From Rossellomorea aquimaris (GTDB lineage Bacteria; Bacillota; Bacilli; Bacillales; Bacillaceae_B): a stretch of DNA of 64,000 bases. The notes under the pieces were generated by a model. That model worked only from the letters and a program-made list of their open reading frames with translations. It ran no database searches and was not told the origin of the DNA. The stretch is from assembly GCF_008180865.1 (NCBI RefSeq), contig NZ_VTEX01000003.1, positions 436,501-500,500 of the forward strand, given 5' to 3'. Each line of letters starts with the position of its first letter. Positions within the stretch are counted from its first letter, which is position 1. Shown here in pieces: positions 8,188 through 15,261 of this stretch. A program made the position numbers and the translations under genes.

Positions 8188-8219
8188 GCACTTCTCTTTA
8201 TGGGAAGTGCTCTTTTTTT
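8188..8219 (+). terminator. Hairpin with T-run, copy 2
   Basis: AGCACTTC and GAAGTGCT pair, then TCTTTTTTT. It is the second copy of the 7983 hairpin, and could also end transcripts of the VOC gene region running the other way. Confidence 0.65.
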
Positions 8220-8220
8220 A

Positions 8221-8233
8221 GGGACGGACCTCT
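8221..8233. repeat. Half copy of the GGGACGGACCTC repeat
   Basis: GGGACGGACCTCT overlaps the stop codon of the VOC gene. Only one arm is present here; complete inverted pairs occur at 19.47, 37.52, 39.24, 40.54 and 49.36 kb. Confidence 0.7.
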
Positions 8234-8621
8234 ACTTTCTTTCATAGAGTTCTAAGGGGAGACCATCCGGATCTTCGAAAAAAGTGAATCGTTTATGAGT
8301 GTAAGGGTCTATTCGTATCTCCTCCGTTTCAATACCTTCTTTTTTAAGAAGTCTTACAGTCTCTTCAATATCCTCTACTTCCAATGCTAAATGACGCAAC
8401 CCTCGTGCTTCTGGATAACTTGGACGTGCTGGAGCAGCGGGAAAGGAGAATAGCTCGATAACATATTCCCCATTCAACGCGAGGTCCATCTTGTAAGAAT
8501 TCCTCTCTTCTCTGTAAACCTCTTGTATGACCTCAAAGCCCAGTTTGTTGACATAGAAGTTTTTTGATCTATTATAATCAGAGCAGATGATAGCAATGTG
8601 ATGTATTTTTCTAAAGTTCAT
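8232..8621 (-). CDS. VOC family metalloprotein (YaeR-like)
   Basis: 129-residue vicinal-oxygen-chelate protein closely resembling E. coli YaeR in sequence pattern: KIHHIAIICSDYNRSKNFY at the start, ALNGEYVIELFSFP in the middle, RHLALEVEDIEETV and RFTFFEDPDGLPLELYE at the end. The likely metal ligands are His 8, Glu 56, His 77 and Glu 125 (approximate numbering). Function is probably glyoxalase-like or isomerase-like, but the substrate is unknown. AGGAGGTG lies 11-13 bases upstream, longer spacing than usual, and falls inside a short palindrome GGTGACAGGCACC (8624-8636). Confidence 0.85.
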   Translation of the reverse strand: MNFRKIHHIAIICSDYNRSKNFYVNKLGFEVIQEVYREERNSYKMDLALNGEYVIELFSFPAAPARPSYPEARGLRHLALEVEDIEETVRLLKKEGIETEEIRIDPYTHKRFTFFEDPDGLPLELYERK

Positions 8622-8650
8622 ATGGTGACAGGCACCTCCTGTATTTTATT

Positions 8651-8687
8651 AAAAAGAAAAAGAAGCAGTTACATAAACTGCTTCTTT
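8651..8687 (-). terminator. Terminator after ppaC
   Basis: AAGAAGCAGTT and AACTGCTTCTT form an 11-bp stem; on the minus strand TTTTTCTTTTT follows. Confidence 0.85.
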
Positions 8688-8698
8688 CCGACAACCAA

Positions 8699-9625
8699 TT
8701 ATTTCATCGCATCCGTCAAGACAGGTACGATCTGTTTCTTACGTGATACAACGCCTTTTAACAGCGCTGTATTGTTTTCAAGTGTAACATTAAATGCTTT
8801 TTCCACTTCAGCAGCTTTACTTCCTAGAGCCAATGCCGTTGAGTCATTTTCCAGGATGTCAGTCACAACAAGCAGGAAAAGATCAAGTCCTTTTTCTTTG
8901 ATCAGCGTTTCCATGGCAGCTTCGACTTCTGCCTGACGTCCGAATACGTCATTCACATCGACGACGTTGATTTGTGCTACTTCTACCTTCGCGTTACCCA
9001 TTGAGAATTCTTTCGCATCAAGGGTTACAAGCTCCGCCACTGATTTGGTGCTCATGTTCGCACCGGCTTTCAACATTTCCAATCCGTACACTTGAGCATC
9101 AACTCCAGCAATTTCAGCCAATTCGTTCGCTGCTGCTACGTCCTCGTCCGTGCAAGTTGGGGATTTGAATAATAGAGAGTCAGAAATGATTGCTGAAAGC
9201 ATTAATCCAGCCATTTCCTTCGTTACCTCTACTCCCTTTTCCTTGTAGATCTTGTTTAAGATTGTCGCTGTACATCCAACCGGCTCTGCACGGTAGTATA
9301 AAGGATCTGCCGTTTCGAAGTTGGCGATACGGTGGTGGTCGATCACTTCAAGAACGCGTACTTCTTCGATATCTTCCGCACTCTGCTGGCGCTCGTTGTG
9401 GTCAACAAGGATAACCGTATCCGTTTCACCGGCAACCTTTTCAACCAAACGAGGTGCGTCAACGTTAAAATAATCAAGGGCATATTGTGTTTCACCGTTC
9501 ACGTCACCTAGGCGTACTGGCTCCACGTCCATACCGATTTTTGTCTTCAAATCAGCATATACAAGTGCTGATGTAATCGTATCTGTATCTGGATTTTTGT
9601 GTCCGAAAATAAGTGTTTTACTCAT
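8699..9625 (-). CDS. ppaC: Manganese-dependent inorganic pyrophosphatase
   Basis: Family II pyrophosphatase (DHH/DHHA2), hydrolysing PPi to two phosphates to drive biosynthesis; cytoplasmic. 308-310 residues, the normal length. N-terminal DHH domain: [11 protein letters not shown] metal site, [20 protein letters not shown] (DHH motif about residue 97). The C-terminal DHHA2 domain ends SRKKQIVP, the substrate-binding SRKKQ loop. Three ATGs lie in a row at 9631, 9628 and 9625; AGGAG is correctly spaced (7 bases) only for 9625, giving MSKTLIFGH. Single gene with its own terminator. Confidence 0.96.
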   Translation of the reverse strand: MSKTLIFGHKNPDTDTITSALVYADLKTKIGMDVEPVRLGDVNGETQYALDYFNVDAPRLVEKVAGETDTVILVDHNERQQSAEDIEEVRVLEVIDHHRIANFETADPLYYRAEPVGCTATILNKIYKEKGVEVTKEMAGLMLSAIISDSLLFKSPTCTDEDVAAANELAEIAGVDAQVYGLEMLKAGANMSTKSVAELVTLDAKEFSMGNAKVEVAQINVVDVNDVFGRQAEVEAAMETLIKEKGLDLFLLVVTDILENDSTALALGSKAAEVEKAFNVTLENNTALLKGVVSRKKQIVPVLTDAMK

Positions 9626-9801
9626 CATCATTCTCCTAACTCTATGTAATGGTGATCATTGATTTCTCTCTATACATTTTCTTATATTACCATATTTAAA
9701 AGCAAAACCGTATCCGTTGGGAAAGATTTTTTCCAATGATTATGAAGGCAATATTCCCAAATTCTGTGTTATACTATGGGGACAAGGAGGTGATAAATAG
9801 T

Positions 9802-10083
9802 ATGGATCAGGTATTACAAGCCATAAGAGAGTTGCAAGGGCAAATGACACGGTTTGAAGAAAATATGAATGCACGTATGACGAAATTAGAAACTCGGATG
9901 GATAAGCTTGAAAGCCGAATGGGTGGGCTAGAAACACGCATGGACAAGCTCGAATCCAGAATGACCCTCCTCGAAGAAAATCAGCAAGATACCCTGGATA
10001 ACATCACGATTCTGGTAAAGGAAAACTGGGATCACAAAAAAGATCTCCCTAAAGTAAAACGACGGGTGGGGATGGAGCAATAA
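9802..10083 (+). CDS. Small coiled-coil protein with heptad repeats
   Basis: 93 residues starting at ATG 9802, preceded by AAGGAGGTGAT, a very strong ribosome site. The centre is a near-perfect tandem coiled coil built on TRMDKLESRM-type heptads (ETRMDKLESRMGGLETRM, then DKLESRMTLLEENQ), with a basic C-terminus (LPKVKRRVGMEQ). A longer frame from 9736 lacks a ribosome site. Such proteins are common in Bacillus genomes and usually unnamed; oligomerisation is likely, function unknown. The DNA repeat inside the heptads probably expands and contracts by slippage. Confidence 0.75.
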   Translation: MDQVLQAIRELQGQMTRFEENMNARMTKLETRMDKLESRMGGLETRMDKLESRMTLLEENQQDTLDNITILVKENWDHKKDLPKVKRRVGMEQ

Positions 10084-10188
10084 CCTCAGAACCTTTCACT
10101 CCCACTCTTTCCTCATGGATAAACTCCATCATTAATCGCCAACTGTAAAAAAATATATATCGGGCACCACCATATACCTGACCACTTT

Positions 10189-11223
10189 TCAATCAATCTC
10201 CCTCATTAATTCCTTCCCAATTTCATCTTCATATTCCTCATACAGAGGATTAAGCTTCTTCAACCATTCTTCTTTTTCCGAATTCAACAGAATGTGGATA
10301 TCCAAATCAGTATTTCTCTTTAATTCACGCATATGGTCATCGTTGATTTCAATCGAATGCCTGCGAATCCACTCCGTCGTTTGCTTCATCGCTTCTTCAA
10401 TTTCTACCCGGTACTCTTCAGGTAACTCATCCCAAAATTCTTCGTTCATTAATACAACATAGCCTAAGTAAGTATGGTTGCTGACTGTAAGATACGATTG
10501 ATGGTCATAAAGCTTTTTTGAGTAAATATTCGAAATGGTATTTTCCTGTCCATCTATAAATCCTACTTCTAAGTTCTCGTATGTTTTATTAAAAGGCAGG
10601 TGACTTACAGCAGCCCCCATCCTTTGATATTGATCTTTTATCACTTCACCCGGCATTGTTCGGAAGTGGATCCGATTGAAATCACCCGGTCTGATCAAAG
10701 GTCGCTGGCTATTGGTGATTTGTTTAAATCCGTTATACCAAAAGGTAATTCCTTTCACGTTTTCTTGTTTTTCTACCTTTTTAAGTAATACCTCTCCTAT
10801 ATTCCCCTCGAATGCCCGTTGAACATCGTCATAACTATTAAACGCAAAGGGTAAATCGAACACACTATACGCTGGAACATAGGCAGAGACTTTAGACGTG
10901 GCAGGGATAATCATTTGAACATTATTATTTTTAAGGGCATTCCATTCACTGATATCCGAATAGAGCGAGCCGTTCGGGTAGATTTCAACCTTCACTTTTC
11001 CCTTGGTATTCTTTTCTACCAGTGCTTTAAAACGCCTGATTGCTTTTCCTTTCGGTGTGTTCTCAGAAACAACATGACTGACTTTAATGACGATAGCATC
11101 TTTCAGCTTTTCTTGATCGTCATCATATTCCGGGGAAAAGCCGGCCTGAGAATGAAAGCCAACAAAATAGGCTGTAGCAATTCCTGTTAAAATGAACAAC
11201 CCTATAATGAAAAATGTTCTCAT
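10189..11223 (-). CDS. DctP/DctB-type TRAP binding protein, stand-alone
   Basis: About 344 residues, an extracytoplasmic C4-dicarboxylate-type binding protein. N-terminal helix RTFFIIGLFILTGIATAYFV has no lipobox, so it is membrane-anchored or cleaved. Conserved DctP blocks are visible: KVSHVVSENTPKGKAIRRF, YPNGSLYSD, WYNGFKQITNS, FRTMPGEV, VGFIDGQENTISNIY. No DctQ/DctM genes are next to it; it is divergent from a DctS/DctR-like pair, the arrangement of B. subtilis DctB, which acts as co-sensor of the kinase rather than as transport component. The true start is ATG 11223 (GGGGAGG upstream), not the 31-codon-longer frame. 75 bp separate it from the kinase start. Confidence 0.85.
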   Translation of the reverse strand: MRTFFIIGLFILTGIATAYFVGFHSQAGFSPEYDDDQEKLKDAIVIKVSHVVSENTPKGKAIRRFKALVEKNTKGKVKVEIYPNGSLYSDISEWNALKNNNVQMIIPATSKVSAYVPAYSVFDLPFAFNSYDDVQRAFEGNIGEVLLKKVEKQENVKGITFWYNGFKQITNSQRPLIRPGDFNRIHFRTMPGEVIKDQYQRMGAAVSHLPFNKTYENLEVGFIDGQENTISNIYSKKLYDHQSYLTVSNHTYLGYVVLMNEEFWDELPEEYRVEIEEAMKQTTEWIRRHSIEINDDHMRELKRNTDLDIHILLNSEKEEWLKKLNPLYEEYEDEIGKELMREID

Positions 11224-11298
11224 TAATTGGACCTCCCCTCTCTCCGTTCTACTAAAAATGGTACAATAACTTTGAATGAAGAGGAAGGAATATTCAGA

Positions 11299-12909
11299 AT
11301 GAATCGAAAACAAATGCCCATCCGGTGGAAAATGACGATATTGTCCTTTGGTGTAGTCCTGTTTGCGCTCATCATTGGATTTATAATATTTGTAGGAAAA
11401 GCGATTGAAATGAAGAAAGAAGAGTTAGGAAATCAGGCACTTATTACGGCCAGAACAGTAGCGAACCTGCCTACCGTTCAAAGCCATTTAGAAGAACTTC
11501 GGGGATGGGGTGAAATCCAGCCCATTGTAGAAAATATCAGGACTGTAAATGGCTCTGACTACATCGTCGTCCTCAATATGAACCGGATCCGATACTCACA
11601 CCCGTCCGATGAGCAGCTTGGAACCATCTCTGCAGGAAAGGATGAAGGCCCTGCTTTTGCCGAGCATAGTTATGTGACGACAGCTAAGGGGGAAATCGGT
11701 ACGGCGGTCAGGGGATTCGTTCCGATCATGAACAATCAGCACCAACAAATCGGTGTGGTCATTGTAGGCATACTGCTCCCCTCTACACTCGATATAATGA
11801 GGAATCTTCAAAATGAACTTATCATTATAGGTGCGATCACTCTCCTGTTCGGCATCATAGGTTCATGGTTATTAGCAAGACAAATAAAGAAAGATACCTT
11901 TCAGTTGGAACCTTATGAAATTGGAAAACTCCTGGTGGAAAGGACCGCTACTTTTCAAGCCATGAATGAAGGCATCATTGCCATTGATAATCAAAGAAGG
12001 ATCACTGTCTTTAATGAGAAAGCCAAAGACATATTGGTGTTAAATGGAGACCCCACCGGAAAATCCATTCAAGAGGTACTTCCTTCTTCAAAATTACCGG
12101 ACGTGTTACACAAGAAGGAACCGATTTATCATGAAGAAATGAGATTAGAGAACAAAATTGTACTAAGCACCAGGGTCCCCATCTTGGTAAACGGAAGCAT
12201 TGTCGGGGCCGTCGCCGTGTTTCAGGATCGAACGGAGATGACTCAACTGGCAGAAGAGCTGACTGGAGTGAAGGAGTTCGTTGAGGCATTGAGGGTCCAA
12301 AACCATGAACACCAGAATAAATTACATACCGTTGCCGGTCTGATTCAATTAGAAGAAGGAGAGAAAGCCCTCAATTATATCTTTCAATCCTCTCAAGAAG
12401 AGGAACACCTTACCGCCACCCTGACCCGGCAAATCAAGCTTGATAGTTTGACAGGATTACTATTGGGCAAGATCAGGAGAGGAAATGAAATGGGGATAGA
12501 AGTAAAGATAGACCCCGACAGCTACCTTGAATCCCTCCCCCCTCTTCTCGATGAACATGATTTTGTCATCATCTTGGGTAACCTGATTGAAAATAGCTTT
12601 TATGCCCTGAAAGATTCGGGAGAATGTACCAAATTCATTCATATCTACTTAAAAGAAGACCCGGACACTTTTCATATTGAAATAGAAGATAATGGGGCAG
12701 GAATGACAGAAGAACAGCTTCCCCACTTATTTCAAAAAGGATACACTACCAAAGGAAAAGATGGCTCAGGCATCGGCCTCTACTTGATTCATAGCATTAT
12801 AGAGAAAGCAGATGGTCATATTAAAGTGGATTCAACCCCGGGTGAAGGGACGATATTCCAACTCACTTTACCAATGGATGGAGGGAACATTCATGAAGGA
12901 ACCGATTAA
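11299..12909 (+). CDS. DctS/CitA-type sensor histidine kinase
   Basis: About 536 residues. Transmembrane helices near 12-34 and 180-205 flank an extracytoplasmic single-Cache sensor (ALITARTVANLP; DYIVVLNMNRIRYSHP; GTAVRGFVPI), followed by a PAS domain (FQAMNEGIIAIDNQRRITVFN), a phosphoacceptor helix with NHEHQNKLHTVAGLIQLEEG, and HATPase_c with N-box LIENSFYAL, G1 EDNGAGM and G2 GSGIGLYLI. These define the CitA/DcuS/DctS family, which senses C4-dicarboxylates or citrate. AGGAAGGA precedes ATG 11299. It overlaps the response regulator by 17 bases. Confidence 0.92.
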   Translation: MNRKQMPIRWKMTILSFGVVLFALIIGFIIFVGKAIEMKKEELGNQALITARTVANLPTVQSHLEELRGWGEIQPIVENIRTVNGSDYIVVLNMNRIRYSHPSDEQLGTISAGKDEGPAFAEHSYVTTAKGEIGTAVRGFVPIMNNQHQQIGVVIVGILLPSTLDIMRNLQNELIIIGAITLLFGIIGSWLLARQIKKDTFQLEPYEIGKLLVERTATFQAMNEGIIAIDNQRRITVFNEKAKDILVLNGDPTGKSIQEVLPSSKLPDVLHKKEPIYHEEMRLENKIVLSTRVPILVNGSIVGAVAVFQDRTEMTQLAEELTGVKEFVEALRVQNHEHQNKLHTVAGLIQLEEGEKALNYIFQSSQEEEHLTATLTRQIKLDSLTGLLLGKIRRGNEMGIEVKIDPDSYLESLPPLLDEHDFVIILGNLIENSFYALKDSGECTKFIHIYLKEDPDTFHIEIEDNGAGMTEEQLPHLFQKGYTTKGKDGSGIGLYLIHSIIEKADGHIKVDSTPGEGTIFQLTLPMDGGNIHEGTD

Positions 12910-13582
12910 CGTATTACTTATTGAAGACGATCCAATGGTTCAGGAAGTCAATCGAATGTTCATAGAACGTGTACCCGGCTTTACAGTGTGTGCCATAGCG
13001 GGGAATGGACAGGAAGGGGCGGAGAAGGTTTCTTTCTATCAGCCCGACCTTGTCCTCCTGGATAACTTTATGCCTAAACAAAATGGTCTTGAAACGTTAC
13101 AAGCTTTCCGAAGTCATGATACAGACGTGGATGTGATTGTCATATCTGCTGCACAGGATAAAGAAACCATCAAAACGATGATGAGATTAGGAGTATTCGA
13201 TTATATCATTAAGCCTTTTAAGTTTGAACGATTGAAACAAGCTCTTGAAAAGTACCAAATGTTCAAACAGCAAATGGCTGGAGAGGGATCCGTGGGGCAG
13301 CAGGAATTAGATCAGCTTCAGGGTGTTCCCTCTCCCATTGAATCCCCTTCAGTTAAGGAAGAATTACCTAAGGGATTGAACCAGCAAACGTTACAGCAGA
13401 TCATACAATTTATAAAAGACCAGAAAAGCCCCTTATCAGCAGAAGAAACCGCTGAAGGAATCGGCATTGCCCGTGTAACAGCCCGAAGATATTTAGACTA
13501 CTTACAGAAATCAGGACAGGTTCAAATCATGATTGAGTACGGCGGCATTGGACGCCCGATCAATCGATATCAATGGCAGTAA
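12893..13582 (+). CDS. DctR/CitB-type response regulator
   Basis: 230 residues. Receiver domain: VLLIEDDPMVQ acidic pocket, phosphoacceptor Asp in LVLLDNFMP, conserved Ser/Thr region VIVISAAQD and Lys in YIIKPF. The C-terminal third is a winged HTH (ETAEGIGIARVTARRYLDYL, then GRPINRYQW) as in CitB/DctR/MalR. ATG 12893 has GGAGG eight bases upstream and lies inside the kinase end, so expression is coupled. The obvious target is the TAXI-TRAP operon 150 bp downstream, or the divergent DctB-like gene. Confidence 0.93.
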   Translation: MKEPINVLLIEDDPMVQEVNRMFIERVPGFTVCAIAGNGQEGAEKVSFYQPDLVLLDNFMPKQNGLETLQAFRSHDTDVDVIVISAAQDKETIKTMMRLGVFDYIIKPFKFERLKQALEKYQMFKQQMAGEGSVGQQELDQLQGVPSPIESPSVKEELPKGLNQQTLQQIIQFIKDQKSPLSAEETAEGIGIARVTARRYLDYLQKSGQVQIMIEYGGIGRPINRYQWQ

Positions 13583-13586
13583 GTGA

Positions 13587-13615
13587 GAATGAGGACACTC
13601 CTCATTCTTTTTTTG
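13587..13615 (+). terminator. Terminator after the two-component pair
   Basis: GAATGAGG and CCTCATTC with loop ACAC... then TTTTTTT. Confidence 0.9.
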
Positions 13616-13687
13616 TTTTCCTCAACTGCAATCCCGGACCAAAAAGACCAAAACGTCCTTTAAGTTCTAAATATTCTCATTTTTATA

Positions 13688-13701
13688 TGTAAGCGTTACC
13701 A
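13688..13701 (+). promoter_or_regulatory. cre box upstream of the TAXI-TRAP operon
   Basis: TGTAAGCGTTACCA matches the CcpA consensus TGWAANCGNTNWCA at 13 of 14 positions; it is 34 bases upstream of the binding-protein start. Suggests carbon catabolite control. Confidence 0.6.
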
Positions 13702-13734
13702 TATTTAATAGGTAACTTAAAGGAGGACGAAACG

Positions 13735-14733
13735 ATGAAAAGATTAAAATGGATTTCGATGGTAGCCATCATTTCATTACTATTGGCGGCATGTGGCAGT
13801 GATGGCGCAAACGGCGGCGATTCAAGCAGTGGCGATGATTCTTCCAGCCAATCAATCGTATTTGGTACAGGTGGGACGTCCGGAGCTTATTATGCGATTG
13901 GCGGATCATTAAAACCGATTTTCGAGGAAAGTGAATCGATCGGGAATGTAACAGTAGAATCGACAGGAGCTTCTGTAGCCAATATCCAGAACATTACAGA
14001 CGGTCTTAATCAAATGGCAATTGTCATGAGCGATGTTGCATATGATGCCGTAGAAGGAAAGGGGCAGTTCGAAGCCAATAAGGTAGAGGTTCAGGCTCTT
14101 GCAGGCATGTACCAAAACGTTGTACAGGTAGTCGCTATGTCTGATAGCGGAATTAAGAGTATTGAAGATTTAAAGGGTAAGAAAGTGGGAGTCGGTCAGG
14201 TAGGTTCCGGCGTGGAACAAAGCGCGAAGAAAGTATTGGAAGCGGCCGGTTTATCGTATGATGACCTTGAAAAAGTCACCCACACAGGGTACGCGGATTC
14301 TGTTCAGGAAATGAAAAATGGCACACTTGATGCTGCATTCTTCACTTCAGGTGTACCGAACAGTAATATTACAGACCTTATGCAGCAAAATGATGTATCG
14401 TTTGTTGAAATCAAAGGAGATCTTGCTGATAAGCTAATGGAGAAATATCCCTTCTATAAAACATTTACGATTGAGTCAGGAGACGAAGCAAAATATAACC
14501 TGGATTCAAAGGTTGAAACCGTCGGGATTCAAAATATGCTGGTTGTATCGAAGGATGTAAGTGAAGACACAGTATACGACTTAACAAAACGTTATTACGA
14601 CTACTTAGGAACAGACGCAGTTGCGGTTGCACCGCTTAAAGAAGTGAACCGGGATGAAATGGCGAAGGGCCTCATTGCTCCCCTGCACCCGGGGGCGAAG
14701 AAGTTTTATGAAGAAAAAGGATTACTGGAATAA
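13735..14733 (+). CDS. TAXI family TRAP transporter binding lipoprotein
   Basis: 332 residues. Lipoprotein signal ending LLLAACGS (Cys about 20), a Ser/Asp/Gly-rich linker, then the TAXI domain: FGTGGTSGAYYAIGG at its start is diagnostic, followed by STGASVANIQNI, LKGKKVGVGQVGSGVE, DAAFFTSGVPN. TAXI proteins bind solutes (glutamate/2-oxoglutarate-like in some cases) for a fused DctQM permease, here two genes downstream. AAAGGAGG is well placed before ATG 13735. A hairpin just after the stop probably keeps binding-protein mRNA more abundant than permease mRNA. Confidence 0.93.
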   Translation: MKRLKWISMVAIISLLLAACGSDGANGGDSSSGDDSSSQSIVFGTGGTSGAYYAIGGSLKPIFEESESIGNVTVESTGASVANIQNITDGLNQMAIVMSDVAYDAVEGKGQFEANKVEVQALAGMYQNVVQVVAMSDSGIKSIEDLKGKKVGVGQVGSGVEQSAKKVLEAAGLSYDDLEKVTHTGYADSVQEMKNGTLDAAFFTSGVPNSNITDLMQQNDVSFVEIKGDLADKLMEKYPFYKTFTIESGDEAKYNLDSKVETVGIQNMLVVSKDVSEDTVYDLTKRYYDYLGTDAVAVAPLKEVNRDEMAKGLIAPLHPGAKKFYEEKGLLE

Positions 14734-14738
14734 TAGAG

Positions 14739-14765
14739 AAAGGGCATCAATCCTGGTGCCCTTTT
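14739..14765 (+). terminator. Intra-operon hairpin after the TAXI gene
   Basis: AAAGGGCA pairs with TGCCCTTT around a 10-base loop and is followed by only a short T tract; likely a partial terminator between binding protein and permease genes. Confidence 0.7.
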
Positions 14766-14775
14766 CATTCTATCT

Positions 14776-15249
14776 ATGAGAAAAAGAATTCTGGGCTTCT
14801 CCGCCCTGCTCCTTCTTACCCTTCTCGCCATTGTCCCGATGAACACGATCGTCTTATCCTATGAGAATAAAAATATAGTAGTGCAGCCTGTTTTCAACCA
14901 AAAGGAAGTTTCCATCCGCTGGACACATTCTGTTGAAAAAGAAGATTGGGAAGAATTTTTCCACATTAAAGATAATACCATCAACTTGACCTCCACCCGT
15001 TTCAAAACGTTTGGTGCCGGTGTCCCGGATAACGCAGGCGAAGACACCTATATCAAAGATGGCTGGGTGTATATGACGAATATCCATCAACCGACTGGAA
15101 CCTCATTGCGCTTCCAGACAGGTAAGAATACGAATCATCGAATTTCATTAAATGCACGAACTCTAGTACTTGATTCTCAGCGGTCCTACCAATTATCCGT
15201 GGGGTCCGTCCCTATGTATGAACTGATTTATATGATTGTTAAAGATTAA
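14776..15249 (+). CDS. DUF1850 protein of the TAXI-TRAP operon
   Basis: 157 residues with an N-terminal hydrophobic segment (ILGFSALLLLTLLAIVPMN) and an exported domain with WTHSVEKEDWEEFF, the DUF1850 signature, and GAGVPDNAGE later. DUF1850 genes characteristically sit between the TAXI binding protein and fused permease, as here, so a role in assembly or function of that transporter is inferred. No ribosome site is visible before ATG 14776 because the hairpin occupies the space; translation may initiate later or depend on readthrough. 12 bases separate it from the permease gene. Confidence 0.85.
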   Translation: MRKRILGFSALLLLTLLAIVPMNTIVLSYENKNIVVQPVFNQKEVSIRWTHSVEKEDWEEFFHIKDNTINLTSTRFKTFGAGVPDNAGEDTYIKDGWVYMTNIHQPTGTSLRFQTGKNTNHRISLNARTLVLDSQRSYQLSVGSVPMYELIYMIVKD

Positions 15250-15261
15250 GCGAGGTGACTC

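Larger units (their letters stand above)
7830..8219. repeat. Tandemly duplicated ~205-bp upstream module
   Basis: The spacer upstream of the XRE-TPR pair consists of two degenerate copies, offset about 205 bp. Each has, in + order, the 18-bp palindrome, a variable stretch, then ATGTTTTAAT, the block AACGACAAATTACAATACC, and a hairpin with T-run. The block and hairpin are nearly identical between copies; the middle is not. On the minus strand the block reads as TTGTCG, 17 bases, then TAAATA/TAGATT, a possible promoter in both copies. No open frame longer than about 20 codons with a ribosome site is present. Confidence 0.7.
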
